This document shows, one piece after another, positions 6,629-14,549 of a DNA stretch of 41,559 nucleotides. A program made the translations under genes and the position numbers. Source of the stretch: a virus; IMG/VR virus record IMGVR_UViG_3300031825_000365, positions 1 to 41,559 of that record. One strand, written 5' to 3'. The notes below the pieces were generated by a model that worked only from the letters and a program-made list of their open reading frames with translations, had not been told where the DNA came from and did not search any database. How positions within the stretch are numbered: position 1 is the stretch's first letter; every line of letters begins with the position of its first letter.

Positions 6629-6915
6629 TTCGAATCACCCCCCAGCTTGAACGAGATGAGCCGGCGTGCCGCCAACTCCAGGATCTGCTCACCCAGAATT
6701 CCCAAACCTGCACCCGCGCCAATCACGACGACCTGGGGAGCGTCTGGGAACGGGATATAGATCAGCGCCGCCACCGTACCCAGAGCGCTGCCCAATATCG
6801 TCCGGCCCAGGACAACCCGCCACGAGAGCTTTTCCTGACTGGTTAGCGCGCGCCCTACTGCGATCAGCGCGCCCATCCCGGCCAACCATGCAAGCGTCTT
6901 TTCAAAGTCGTTCAT
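6625..6915 (-). CDS. Phage holin (96 aa)
   Basis: A small membrane protein with three hydrophobic segments (about residues 7-23, 36-56 and 62-82). It is rich in Gly and Ala and has a charged C-terminus (RRLISFKLGGDSK). Position, directly before the endolysin with an ATGA overlap at 6625-6628, identifies it as the holin that times lysis by permeabilising the inner membrane. Its start follows a terminator at 6933, so the lysis cassette may have a separate level of expression. Confidence 0.8.
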   Translation of the reverse strand: MNDFEKTLAWLAGMGALIAVGRALTSQEKLSWRVVLGRTILGSALGTVAALIYIPFPDAPQVVVIGAGAGLGILGEQILELAARRLISFKLGGDSK

Positions 6916-6932
6916 TGCGTTCTCTATAGACG

Positions 6933-6953
6933 AAAAAAACCCGCCAATGCGGG
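6933..6953 (-). terminator. Rho-independent terminator before the lysis cassette (minus strand)
   Basis: On the minus strand CCCGC-ATTG-GCGGG is followed by seven Ts. It lies between the tail-fibre-associated gene and the holin. Confidence 0.85.
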
Positions 6954-6978
6954 CAACACAACCAATCGCGGTCTGGCC

Positions 6979-7395
6979 TTACTCGACCTGCCCCGCCTCG
7001 ATAAACAGGGCATCAGCCTGCGCCCCTGTCAGTGCCAGCTCGCCCATGGCTGCCAGTGTGCTGGCGCTGTCGCGTCGCACCGACGGCGACATTTCCCACG
7101 CAAGGCGGCGCTCGTCAGCCGCGCCCATCGCGCCAAAGAACGCATTCACTCGTTCTAGCAGTTGGTGACGCGCCAGGACCACCACGGCCTGGTACTTCGT
7201 CACAACCTGCGGCACGGGTTGTGGCGCCAGCGCACTCGGGTCGTGGGCGTCGTAGGCCGCCTGAACTGCGGCACGCTGGGTCTCCGTCAGATCGCTGCCA
7301 TACAGAAACGCGCCTTCCTGTGACCATGAGAAAGGAAGCCCAGCCAGGCCGGCAGCCTGAAGCTCGGAAACAAAGGAAGGACCAATAGGTTTCAT
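6979..7395 (-). CDS. Tail-fibre-associated / assembly-like protein (138 aa)
   Basis: A soluble 138-aa protein directly downstream of the tail-fibre gene, joined to it by an ATGA overlap (7392-7395). The N-terminal section (LPFSWSQEGAFLYGSDLTETQ) and following Ala-rich helical region resemble small proteins that follow tail fibres and act as fibre chaperones in many phages. The position is the main argument. A terminator follows at 6953. Confidence 0.5.
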   Translation of the reverse strand: MKPIGPSFVSELQAAGLAGLPFSWSQEGAFLYGSDLTETQRAAVQAAYDAHDPSALAPQPVPQVVTKYQAVVVLARHQLLERVNAFFGAMGAADERRLAWEMSPSVRRDSASTLAAMGELALTGAQADALFIEAGQVE

Positions 7396-8297
7396 ATCAT
7401 CACCGCGGCGGAGAGTTCAGTAATGTGCCGGACTGCCAGCGCTGGGTTGACATAGGCCATGGGCACCATGTTGTGTGGGCCATCTGCCGACACTCCAAGC
7501 GTCGTCCATTTGGCGACTGCCGCGCGCCCTCCGGTGTCATCGTTGAGAATGGATCCGACGTTGCCGCCGGTGACCACCGCGCCATCGGCAGAAATGCCAG
7601 TGAATACCTCGGAAGATCCAAGCTCCGTTCGCAACGATTGGCCGAACAGGCCGACTTGCGCGCGCGTGTCAGCCCACATCAGCGCGTTAAACCCTCCGCC
7701 GATACTCACCCAGGTCGTTGACGACGAGGTGACATCGTAGTTGCCGACAAGCCCCACCAGTCGTCGGTTGAACCAAGATGCGACACCGCGATTACTGGCA
7801 TCCCACAGGAATCCCCCCGAGGGATCGTTGTAAGCCATACCGACCAGCGTAGCCTCTGGATTTCCGCCAACAGTTTCTACGCCATTCGCGAGCGCTGAAT
7901 GCCCTTCGGCTAGGGCACTCACGCTCAACGAGATATTGCCGGCTCCAGCGTCCATTGCCACTACGTATACCGTGGCCCCGGAGGGGATGGCAGAGCGCGC
8001 CATCGGCACTCCCGCCTGCGGAATCCAGTACTGCTGCTTGTTGATGACCAAACCATTGCCGTTGTAGGGCATCAGGCGAATTTCATCGGAGCTCACGCGG
8101 ACCAGCCGGCACTGTCCGTGCGCGAACGGCGGCAGGTCGGAGACGGGAATCACTCCGCCCGCCCCTTTCTCGACGAAGTTTTCCAGCCGATCCGTCAAGT
8201 CATTCTGCTTGGTAAATGCGGTTCGAGGGGATTCGCCGCGGCGGCCGTTCGACTGCGGCGTATCTAGGTCAACCTTGTACGCGGAAAGATCAGGCAT
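7392..8297 (-). CDS. Tail fibre / receptor-binding protein candidate (301 aa)
   Basis: A Gly/Ser/Ala-rich, beta-predicted 301-aa protein lying in the tail-fibre position after the tip protein. It has no enzymatic motif. The N-terminus (KQNDLTDRLENFVEKGAGGV) is probably the tail-attachment helix, and the remainder has repeated short beta-like segments (VETVGG, GLVGNYDVTSSS, VVTGGNVGS). It overlaps the preceding small gene by eight bases. Likely the variable host-recognition component. The assignment is by position and composition. Confidence 0.6.
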   Translation of the reverse strand: MPDLSAYKVDLDTPQSNGRRGESPRTAFTKQNDLTDRLENFVEKGAGGVIPVSDLPPFAHGQCRLVRVSSDEIRLMPYNGNGLVINKQQYWIPQAGVPMARSAIPSGATVYVVAMDAGAGNISLSVSALAEGHSALANGVETVGGNPEATLVGMAYNDPSGGFLWDASNRGVASWFNRRLVGLVGNYDVTSSSTTWVSIGGGFNALMWADTRAQVGLFGQSLRTELGSSEVFTGISADGAVVTGGNVGSILNDDTGGRAAVAKWTTLGVSADGPHNMVPMAYVNPALAVRHITELSAAVMI

Positions 8298-8472
8298 TCT
8301 CTTGCCCTCCCCCCTGCGCTTTCACCTCCTGCTCAGCGCGCACCGCAGCAACGGCCAGCTTGACCGCGTTCATGCCGATCATATTGAGGCGTGCCGTGAG
8401 GCCGTTGATGAGCTCCGGCGTCAACCGATTCTCCATGTTCTGCATGAGCACCCTGTGAATTTCTTCCTGCAT
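8290..8472 (-). CDS. Small helical protein in the tail-tip cluster (60 aa)
   Basis: A 60-aa helical protein (EEIHRVLMQNMENRLTPELINGLTARLN) between two tail-fibre-type genes, overlapping the next start. Probable structural or chaperone accessory. No recognised family. Confidence 0.55.
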   Translation of the reverse strand: MQEEIHRVLMQNMENRLTPELINGLTARLNMIGMNAVKLAVAAVRAEQEVKAQGGGQENA

Positions 8473-8488
8473 GATTTTTTTCCCAAAG

Positions 8489-9151
8489 CTAGAGCCAGCC
8501 CGTTACATCGAGGTAGGCCATGTCGTTCGTAACGGAAAGCGTGTAAAAGCGGGTGTTGAACAGCGGAGCCCAGCCGAAGTACGTGCCGAGGTTTTCGCCG
8601 AACTTGGAGAACACGCCGTTGTTTCTGGCGGCGAAATGCTCACCCCAATGAATGGAGCTCCACCCGCCGCCGGGGTTCGGATAGCACTGGTAGCCCTGAC
8701 GGTAGAACGATGGGCAATACGCCCACTTGGCGAAAGGCAGCCCGCCGTACTCCACCCCATCGCGATACCCACTACCGGTCCCATCGGCGTTCCAGTAGCG
8801 CCCTAACTGCATCGTCCTGTAGACGTTCATGGGCCGCGCAGTGCTCATGAAGATATGGCGGCCATCCTCAGACCAGATGTCCAAAGGCCCTCCGGTCACC
8901 CATGGGCGGTCGAAGATGTAGTACTCAACAGCTGCCCCAGCGAAAGTGACGGTGTAAGTTCCATCGCCATTGTTTCGGAGCTCTCGCATGGACGAAAACT
9001 GCTCCGTTGGCCGAAAGAAAACTATCGGTTCGAGCGCTGGAAACGTAAGTGACGTTCCGACACCCATGTGGCGAAGGAACATATTGACGTTCTTGCTATC
9101 CACGATGAGATTTCCTGCAACGTCATAGAGAACTAATGCGGCGTCAGCCAT
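8489..9151 (-). CDS. Putative tail-tip/fibre protein (220 aa)
   Basis: A 220-aa protein rich in aromatic and Gly residues, and predicted to be beta-rich. It starts one base after the stop of the 94-aa gene upstream, within the same operon. The N-terminus (ALVLYDVAGNLIVDSKNVNMFLR) resembles the beginning of small tail proteins seen downstream of J-type tip genes. I see no catalytic motif. It is assigned as structural from its place between J and the fibre gene. Confidence 0.6.
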   Translation of the reverse strand: MADAALVLYDVAGNLIVDSKNVNMFLRHMGVGTSLTFPALEPIVFFRPTEQFSSMRELRNNGDGTYTVTFAGAAVEYYIFDRPWVTGGPLDIWSEDGRHIFMSTARPMNVYRTMQLGRYWNADGTGSGYRDGVEYGGLPFAKWAYCPSFYRQGYQCYPNPGGGWSSIHWGEHFAARNNGVFSKFGENLGTYFGWAPLFNTRFYTLSVTNDMAYLDVTGWL

Positions 9152-9152
9152 A

Positions 9153-9437
9153 TCAACGAAGTCCGTAGTAAACGCGGAGGCGGATCACTGGATTGTTCGG
9201 ATTCGTCACCACCTCCCATCTGATCGTTCCACCGTTGCGGATAACGGCAGGCCAATTTGTGCCTCCCGTGATCGGGCTACACACAAACCAGGAGTCTGGC
9301 TCGTTGAGCACGTCGACAAACCGAGAGCCGTTCCCGGCGGTGGTCTCGAAGCTGCTGAACTGGCGCGCCACCCGCGACCCATACTGAAAGAGCGGCACGC
9401 CGTTCTGATCCCAGAGTTCAAGAGGGACAAGCGCCAT
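9153..9437 (-). CDS. Hypothetical tail-tip accessory protein (94 aa)
   Basis: A 94-aa beta-predicted protein (LELWDQNGVPLFQYGSR...) that starts immediately after the J stop codon. No family is recognised. Its opening resembles that of the following 220-aa gene in style, suggesting a related tip domain. Part of the late operon. Confidence 0.6.
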   Translation of the reverse strand: MALVPLELWDQNGVPLFQYGSRVARQFSSFETTAGNGSRFVDVLNEPDSWFVCSPITGGTNWPAVIRNGGTIRWEVVTNPNNPVIRLRVYYGLR

Positions 9438-12400
9438 CTAAGCCCCCCCGAAACGCGCTCCCAGCTGCCCGTTCGGGTAGTAGTAGCGCATGCCCCTATT
9501 GCTGAAATCAGTACGAGAGCCGTCCGTGTCAGTGCCGTTAAACGAGAGCAATCCAGTCCGCATGTTTATGTTCAGCAACGGCTGACCCTGAGCGTTGGTA
9601 GCGTCGGACCGCAAGTTATCCACGAACGCTGCCGACCCCAGCGTGCCATTCTTGATATAGGCGGTATCGAAATATGCTGTGTCGTTCGCAACGTCGAAGA
9701 TGAACGGAGAATGCAACTTGCCGTTCAAGGACGTGAGAAACGCTACCGTGTCGGCCATCACCAAGAACTCACTTCGGCTCTGTCCGTTCTCCCCGATGGA
9801 AGCTCCCAAAGCAACACCGGCCTGCACAACCCGGCCATCCTGCCGCACCTGGGTTTGCAGCATCCAGGTCGAACGCAATGCAATATCCATGGTGCTCGCC
9901 AGCAGTCCCGCGCCAACGGCAATGCTCCGGGTCTCAACAATCGTCGCCTCGTTGGTGCCGACCCGCCCGCTCAGGGTTTGCATCTGCTGCGCCGTCACCG
10001 CCGTAAGGCTCGCCGTGACCGCCAACTCATCCTGAATGACGGCGATGTTGTCGTTGACTTGGGCCGCCAACGAAACCCGGCGCCGAGCTTCCCGATAATC
10101 CCCCTCGTTCACAACAGAAGTTACGGAAACCGTGCCGACAAAGTTCGTGCCGTCGTCGCCCGCATACCACTTCTGGTCGATCACATCATCCCCGGCGAGG
10201 TCGCCGATGATGTCTTCCAAGACACCATCGGCTACGCCAGCCGAAATCTCGGTGATCAAATCGGGCGCCAGGTGCCCAGCGTTGATCTGCCCCTCCATAT
10301 AGCTCAACAGCTTGGACGGGTCAGAACTTGACTGCCCACGAACACCCTGCTCGCCGGGATACCATGGGCCTGGCTGGTCCGCCTCGTCACGCACCCGCGC
10401 CCAGAAGTACATTTCCTGGGAGTTCCCCATCCCCACTATCGAATGCGATACCTGTGGATAGGCGAAGGAACCCAGTAGCTGCGCCTCGGTAAAGTCGTTG
10501 GTCAGCGAGCGGTAGATCTCGATGGAGCGCAGATTGATACCTGACGGCCAGACCCAGTGCAGGTCAATACCCATGACCTGACTGGTCGTGGTCAAAGACG
10601 TCAGTCGCGGCGGCGGTAGCATGGTGGCGGTGATCTGCCCTTGCCACGTCTTCCATGGTCCCGGCAGCGTGCCAATACCGCGCGCCCGAACCCACCAAAC
10701 GCCCGGCGAGAGCTGCGCCTTCATGCTCGGCTCGGCAGCCACACCAAGAGGCATCCAGGTCGTACCCTGGTCGTTGCTGGCCTGGAACTCGTAGGCCGTG
10801 GCGCCACGAGCCGGCGTGCACGAGATCTGCTGAACGCCAGTTATAGAGGTCGCGAATACGCTAACCTCGTTCACTACGGGCGCACCCGGCTTGTTGGGCA
10901 ATAGCGACGGCGGCGGCGGCGGCGGCACTTGACCGCCAAGCTCGGCGGTATGCACTGATTCCGCGTAATTGACAAAGGTCAGCGCCACCCTGCCGTTTTC
11001 GTCCGGTGTCGCTGAGAGCGCCAGCGTGTTCAGCGCTCGCCTTTCTCCCGGGCCGAACTGGTAGTACGTCGGTTCCTCGGTATCCCCCGAAGCGATTTCG
11101 ACGTCCACCGGTAGAGCGCTGGCCAGCACCGCCGAAAACTCATCCTCTCCTTGCGTCACCAGGAACGGCCCGCGCACAGTGCCGTTCAACATGCGCAAAC
11201 TCAGGTAATGGTTCTCGCCGATCCACCATTCCAATGGTTCAGATGTGGTGAGCACACTCGTAGCCGGGTTGTACTCGCGAACGAACCCCGAAAGCCCCCA
11301 TTTCGGCACATCATGCGTGATCGCAACAAGATCCAGGTACTTGGGTAAGAGGCCATCCAGCTCGGCAGACAGGTTGGGAAACCGACGCTGGTCGCGGTTG
11401 GCCGCAGCCATACTCATGCCTTCACGCCAGGCCTGATCGCGATCCGTGCAACCGAACAACTCCACCGTGTAAGGGCGTTCTTGTGTGCCGCCGGGCAGGA
11501 CACACGACACATCTTCGGGCTGCCAAGTGTCCGAGTTGGTAAAAGACACCACCACGTGGTCCGGGCTGTCTGACCTCATGAACTTGTAGTCCACGGAGAA
11601 AGACTCGGCCACGATGTTCATGGGCGTAAACATGGCCTGCGGCACTGTGCGCGGCTCATTTCGCACGATATCGATCACGCCGGCGTAATACATCGGCTTC
11701 GCACGCCCCACGCGGGCGATCTTCGTCAACGCGTCCCAGAACGTGGTCGTGGTGTCGAAAACACCGTTGAACTCGTCGCCGCGGCTTTCCCAGACTTGCG
11801 CCAAGCGATACAGCTCGAACAGGTTGATGCGGCTGTCCACCAGCCCCCGCCCATACTCCTTGTTCGTGCAAGCATCAGCAATTGCCCAAGCGGGACTGCG
11901 GGTAGCCACAGTCGACTGAGACCAGCCATCCACAGGGTTCCACGTCTTGAGCTTACGTGTAGCGATCACGTTAACGCGGCGTGCCGTGGATTGATTCAGG
12001 TTGTTCGTGGCGCGCATAACCACGGCCAGCATGGTCAGATTGCCATACGACTGCTGCGACGGCAGATAGGCCCGCATACCGGCCCATTGCAGCACGTTGC
12101 CGTATCGAGTATCCGTCTGCTTGTTGTTGGTGCGCACTGCGCGCACCTGATAGCGCCCCTCTGGTACGTCATAGCGGTAGGTCCGAGCCTGCGGGGTCGC
12201 GGTGGATGCTCGGTAGGATTCGCTCCCCAGCATGAACCATTCCCCGGCCGGCTCACCCGCGCTGTTAATAGCCTGCGCCGACACCTCCCACGTGACGGTA
12301 AACGGGTCCAAGCCCCCTTTATCGTCAGCGCGGTACAGCCCGGCCGGAAAGGCGATATCGATGGCGATCCGGTTGGCAAGTGAGTCCGCCGGATTTGCCA

Positions 12401-13217
12401 CAAAGGGCCCCACAATGCCGCCGCCCGCCTCGTTCGCTCCCTTCAACTCCAAGCCTTGAACGGCGTTGGAGGTGACCACGTTATCCGGGAATAGCGTTAC
12501 CTTTCCACCTGGACGAATGACCTCGTATCGCACCTCACCGAAGTTATCCATTGGGGTGTCTTCGATAAGGCGCTGCTCGATGTCAATCTCACCCTGGCTG
12601 ATGGCAAAAAGCTGGTACAGATACTGCTGATTGCCGTCCAGTTCGGTGTACGGTTCGGCAGCGAAGTCGGGATACACCCGGAAGCGCCCGTACAGAACCG
12701 GTTTAGCCTCAAGCAGGCGCGCCCGGTTCCCCTGGGCGTTGATGCCATACGTGGGACTGGCCTGTTCGCGACCGGAGGCGAGATTTGCCGTGGGCGGCGG
12801 TAGCACAGCATTAAGCAGCAAATTGCCGGCAATCATGATGCCAGCCGAGGCCAACGATCCAGCCGTAGCCCCGTATGTTGCACCGACAATGCCACCCACA
12901 TATACCGAGGCCACCATCAACGCTACTTGCAGCAATGTCCGCATGGGATTAGAGCCGCCATTGCCACCGTCGCCGGGCAGGTAATAGACTGCCACCACGT
13001 CAGTCGTCTTGATCCGACGCGCCCACTCGGCTTGCAGCACATATTCCCCGTTGACCTGCACCACGAAGACGTGGTTGCGCACCAGCTTTTCGCCACGGCC
13101 AGACACGGCGCCCCGCGCCCGCAGCATCGTGTCAAGGCGTGTGCCGGCCCGCACTGCCACCAACTCGCGGCTCAATTGCGGCCGGAAGGGGTTTTCGCAG
13201 AAGAGAACTTTAGGCAT
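9438..13217 (-). CDS. J: Tail tip / host-specificity protein J-like (1259 aa)
   Basis: The central tail-tip attachment protein. I start it at the ATG at 13217 (MPKVLFCENPFRPQ), which overlaps the NlpC/P60 gene by a few bases. The longer frame up to 13355 runs through that gene and is not used. Early residues include a hydrophobic Gly-rich segment (about 95-140) as in lambda-type J/GpI fusions. A central J region is followed by fibronectin-like repeats (around the PPPPPS linker near residue 800) and a C-terminal region (LTAVTAQQMQTLSGRVG...) of the DUF1983 type. There is no separate gpI gene, and its region may be included here. Confidence 0.88.
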   Translation of the reverse strand: MPKVLFCENPFRPQLSRELVAVRAGTRLDTMLRARGAVSGRGEKLVRNHVFVVQVNGEYVLQAEWARRIKTTDVVAVYYLPGDGGNGGSNPMRTLLQVALMVASVYVGGIVGATYGATAGSLASAGIMIAGNLLLNAVLPPPTANLASGREQASPTYGINAQGNRARLLEAKPVLYGRFRVYPDFAAEPYTELDGNQQYLYQLFAISQGEIDIEQRLIEDTPMDNFGEVRYEVIRPGGKVTLFPDNVVTSNAVQGLELKGANEAGGGIVGPFVANPADSLANRIAIDIAFPAGLYRADDKGGLDPFTVTWEVSAQAINSAGEPAGEWFMLGSESYRASTATPQARTYRYDVPEGRYQVRAVRTNNKQTDTRYGNVLQWAGMRAYLPSQQSYGNLTMLAVVMRATNNLNQSTARRVNVIATRKLKTWNPVDGWSQSTVATRSPAWAIADACTNKEYGRGLVDSRINLFELYRLAQVWESRGDEFNGVFDTTTTFWDALTKIARVGRAKPMYYAGVIDIVRNEPRTVPQAMFTPMNIVAESFSVDYKFMRSDSPDHVVVSFTNSDTWQPEDVSCVLPGGTQERPYTVELFGCTDRDQAWREGMSMAAANRDQRRFPNLSAELDGLLPKYLDLVAITHDVPKWGLSGFVREYNPATSVLTTSEPLEWWIGENHYLSLRMLNGTVRGPFLVTQGEDEFSAVLASALPVDVEIASGDTEEPTYYQFGPGERRALNTLALSATPDENGRVALTFVNYAESVHTAELGGQVPPPPPPSLLPNKPGAPVVNEVSVFATSITGVQQISCTPARGATAYEFQASNDQGTTWMPLGVAAEPSMKAQLSPGVWWVRARGIGTLPGPWKTWQGQITATMLPPPRLTSLTTTSQVMGIDLHWVWPSGINLRSIEIYRSLTNDFTEAQLLGSFAYPQVSHSIVGMGNSQEMYFWARVRDEADQPGPWYPGEQGVRGQSSSDPSKLLSYMEGQINAGHLAPDLITEISAGVADGVLEDIIGDLAGDDVIDQKWYAGDDGTNFVGTVSVTSVVNEGDYREARRRVSLAAQVNDNIAVIQDELAVTASLTAVTAQQMQTLSGRVGTNEATIVETRSIAVGAGLLASTMDIALRSTWMLQTQVRQDGRVVQAGVALGASIGENGQSRSEFLVMADTVAFLTSLNGKLHSPFIFDVANDTAYFDTAYIKNGTLGSAAFVDNLRSDATNAQGQPLLNINMRTGLLSFNGTDTDGSRTDFSNRGMRYYYPNGQLGARFGGA

Positions 13218-13599
13218 AGATCCGGTAAAACTGACAGCGCCCGAACCCCATGATTCGAAGTTCGCGCATATGAGTGAAGATGACGCCGTGACCACGCATG
13301 GCATGAAGAACCCCGCCACCATCGATATCCAGGTAGATGCCAACGTGAGGTTCACTGCCCTCGCGCATCAGCACGCCATCGCCGTGCACAGGCACCTGGA
13401 CGATCTCCCATTCACCGGACCGGAGCTTTTCGGCGTGAAGAGCGCGCGCCTCGTCGCCTAGCACGCAAGCGGGAATGCCGCCACCAAAGTGCGCCAGGCG
13501 TACCGCGCGCAGTAGGCCCCAACAGTCGTAGGCGTCCGGCCCTATCGCACCGACCTTCCACGGCTTCCACAAGTATTCGGCGATCTGATCGGCCGTCAT
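13210..13599 (-). CDS. NlpC/P60-type tail assembly peptidase (129 aa, lambda gpK-like)
   Basis: An NlpC/P60 cysteine peptidase. The nucleophile is C26 in YDCWGLLR. Histidines follow in PHVGIYL (H85) and GGVLHAM (H99). It sits between the DUF1833 gene and J, exactly where lambda K is found, and overlaps the previous gene by four bases. In lambdoid phages this protein is needed for tail tip assembly and may cut peptidoglycan at entry. Confidence 0.85.
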   Translation of the reverse strand: MTADQIAEYLWKPWKVGAIGPDAYDCWGLLRAVRLAHFGGGIPACVLGDEARALHAEKLRSGEWEIVQVPVHGDGVLMREGSEPHVGIYLDIDGGGVLHAMRGHGVIFTHMRELRIMGFGRCQFYRIYA

Positions 13600-14132
13600 C
13601 GAACCAGCCCCGGGAAGCGGCTCGGTAGGTACTTTTCGCGCGGGAAGGCAGCGTTGTGCACGTCATCGAGCGTGGCCGTTCCAGTTATCTGAACGCCCGT
13701 GGCATTGACGTTGGTCAGTTCCATCACGATGGGCGGATCCATCCCCGGCTTGGACAGATCGGTCGACACGAAGGGGCGATAGATCATTACGATGGGCTCG
13801 CTGGGCGTACTTGCGGCCGCCTCCAGGTGGGCGATGACTTCCTGCGTCACGCCGTCCAGCGTGACTTTCATCTGAGGCACCAGGTCTTCTTCGAATCCCG
13901 GCAACGAGAAACCGAAGGCGGCGGCCGTGAATTCGACGTATTGGCCGCCGTGCAGCGGCGCATCGCCCTCAAGGCGTGCCGTGATGCTCTCGTGGCCCAG
14001 CACCACTCGTATGGCCGTGCGCTGGCCCTCGTCGTCCACGAAAGCCGAGTGGAGGACTTCCAATGTGTCAAACACCACGCGGTCCTGCGGCGCGCTGGCG
14101 TATGCTTCCTTCACTGCCTGATCAAAACTCAT
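13596..14132 (-). CDS. DUF1833 tail protein (178 aa, lambda gpL position)
   Basis: A 178-aa beta-rich protein matching the DUF1833 family style (early ALEVLHS-like segment, central FTAAAFGFSLPGFEEDLVP, TLDGVTQEVIAHLEAA). It lies between the M-like gene and the NlpC/P60 peptidase, i.e. the position of lambda gpL. It begins just after an internal terminator at 14150-14171. Confidence 0.75.
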   Translation of the reverse strand: MSFDQAVKEAYASAPQDRVVFDTLEVLHSAFVDDEGQRTAIRVVLGHESITARLEGDAPLHGGQYVEFTAAAFGFSLPGFEEDLVPQMKVTLDGVTQEVIAHLEAAASTPSEPIVMIYRPFVSTDLSKPGMDPPIVMELTNVNATGVQITGTATLDDVHNAAFPREKYLPSRFPGLVR

Positions 14133-14147
14133 CGGGGCCCTTGAAAT

Positions 14148-14171
14148 AGAAAAGGCCCGCCGAAGCGGGCC
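14148..14171 (-). terminator. Internal terminator inside the tail operon
   Basis: GGCCCGC-TTCG-GCGGGCC followed by TTTTC on the minus strand, an almost ideal intrinsic terminator between two structural genes that must both be expressed. Confidence 0.85.
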
Positions 14172-14192
14172 ATGAAAGTGACTTTCGAACTG

Positions 14193-14546
14193 CTAGTCGA
14201 TGTTGAGCTTTTCGACTTGACCGGATACGTGCCAATCCGGTCCAACGTACGTCTCAACGGGAGCTTTGATAAACCGCGCCCGCGAAAACCGGACTCCGCG
14301 CCCATCTCTAATCTTCAACATGAACCAGCTGGTCCAACCATTGAGGTCACCTTCCGCGAACGCGGAATACGTCTCGAATTGCTCCTGCGTCAGCACAAAC
14401 CTCACTGACTGCGTGATCGGATAAACGCGAAATCGCCGTCGCTGGCGTGCTAATCCGCAGTCCATCGGCGTGCGTATGAACGGATCTGCCGGTTGCCGGG
14501 ATAACTCAAGCAGCGGGAGGGCCGCCGGCCATATAGGTAATGCCAT
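14193..14546 (-). CDS. Minor tail protein (117 aa, lambda gpM position)
   Basis: A 117-aa protein directly downstream of the tape measure gene, where lambda gpM lies. Predicted beta-rich with segments such as RFRVYPITQSVRFVLTQEQ and GWTSWFMLKIRDG. I place it as a distal minor tail protein from synteny. The residue pattern alone does not identify a family. Confidence 0.65.
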   Translation of the reverse strand: MALPIWPAALPLLELSRQPADPFIRTPMDCGLARQRRRFRVYPITQSVRFVLTQEQFETYSAFAEGDLNGWTSWFMLKIRDGRGVRFSRARFIKAPVETYVGPDWHVSGQVEKLNID

Positions 14547-14549
14547 GCT

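Noticed and set aside
11796-12383. Plus-strand frame of 195 codons opposite J
   Set aside because: Antisense shadow of the J-like gene; Arg/Pro/His-rich composition, no start signal.
13218-13355. Longer start of the J-like gene at 13355
   Set aside because: The extra 46 codons overlap the conserved part of the NlpC/P60 gene; MPKVLF.. at 13217 is the usual type of start.
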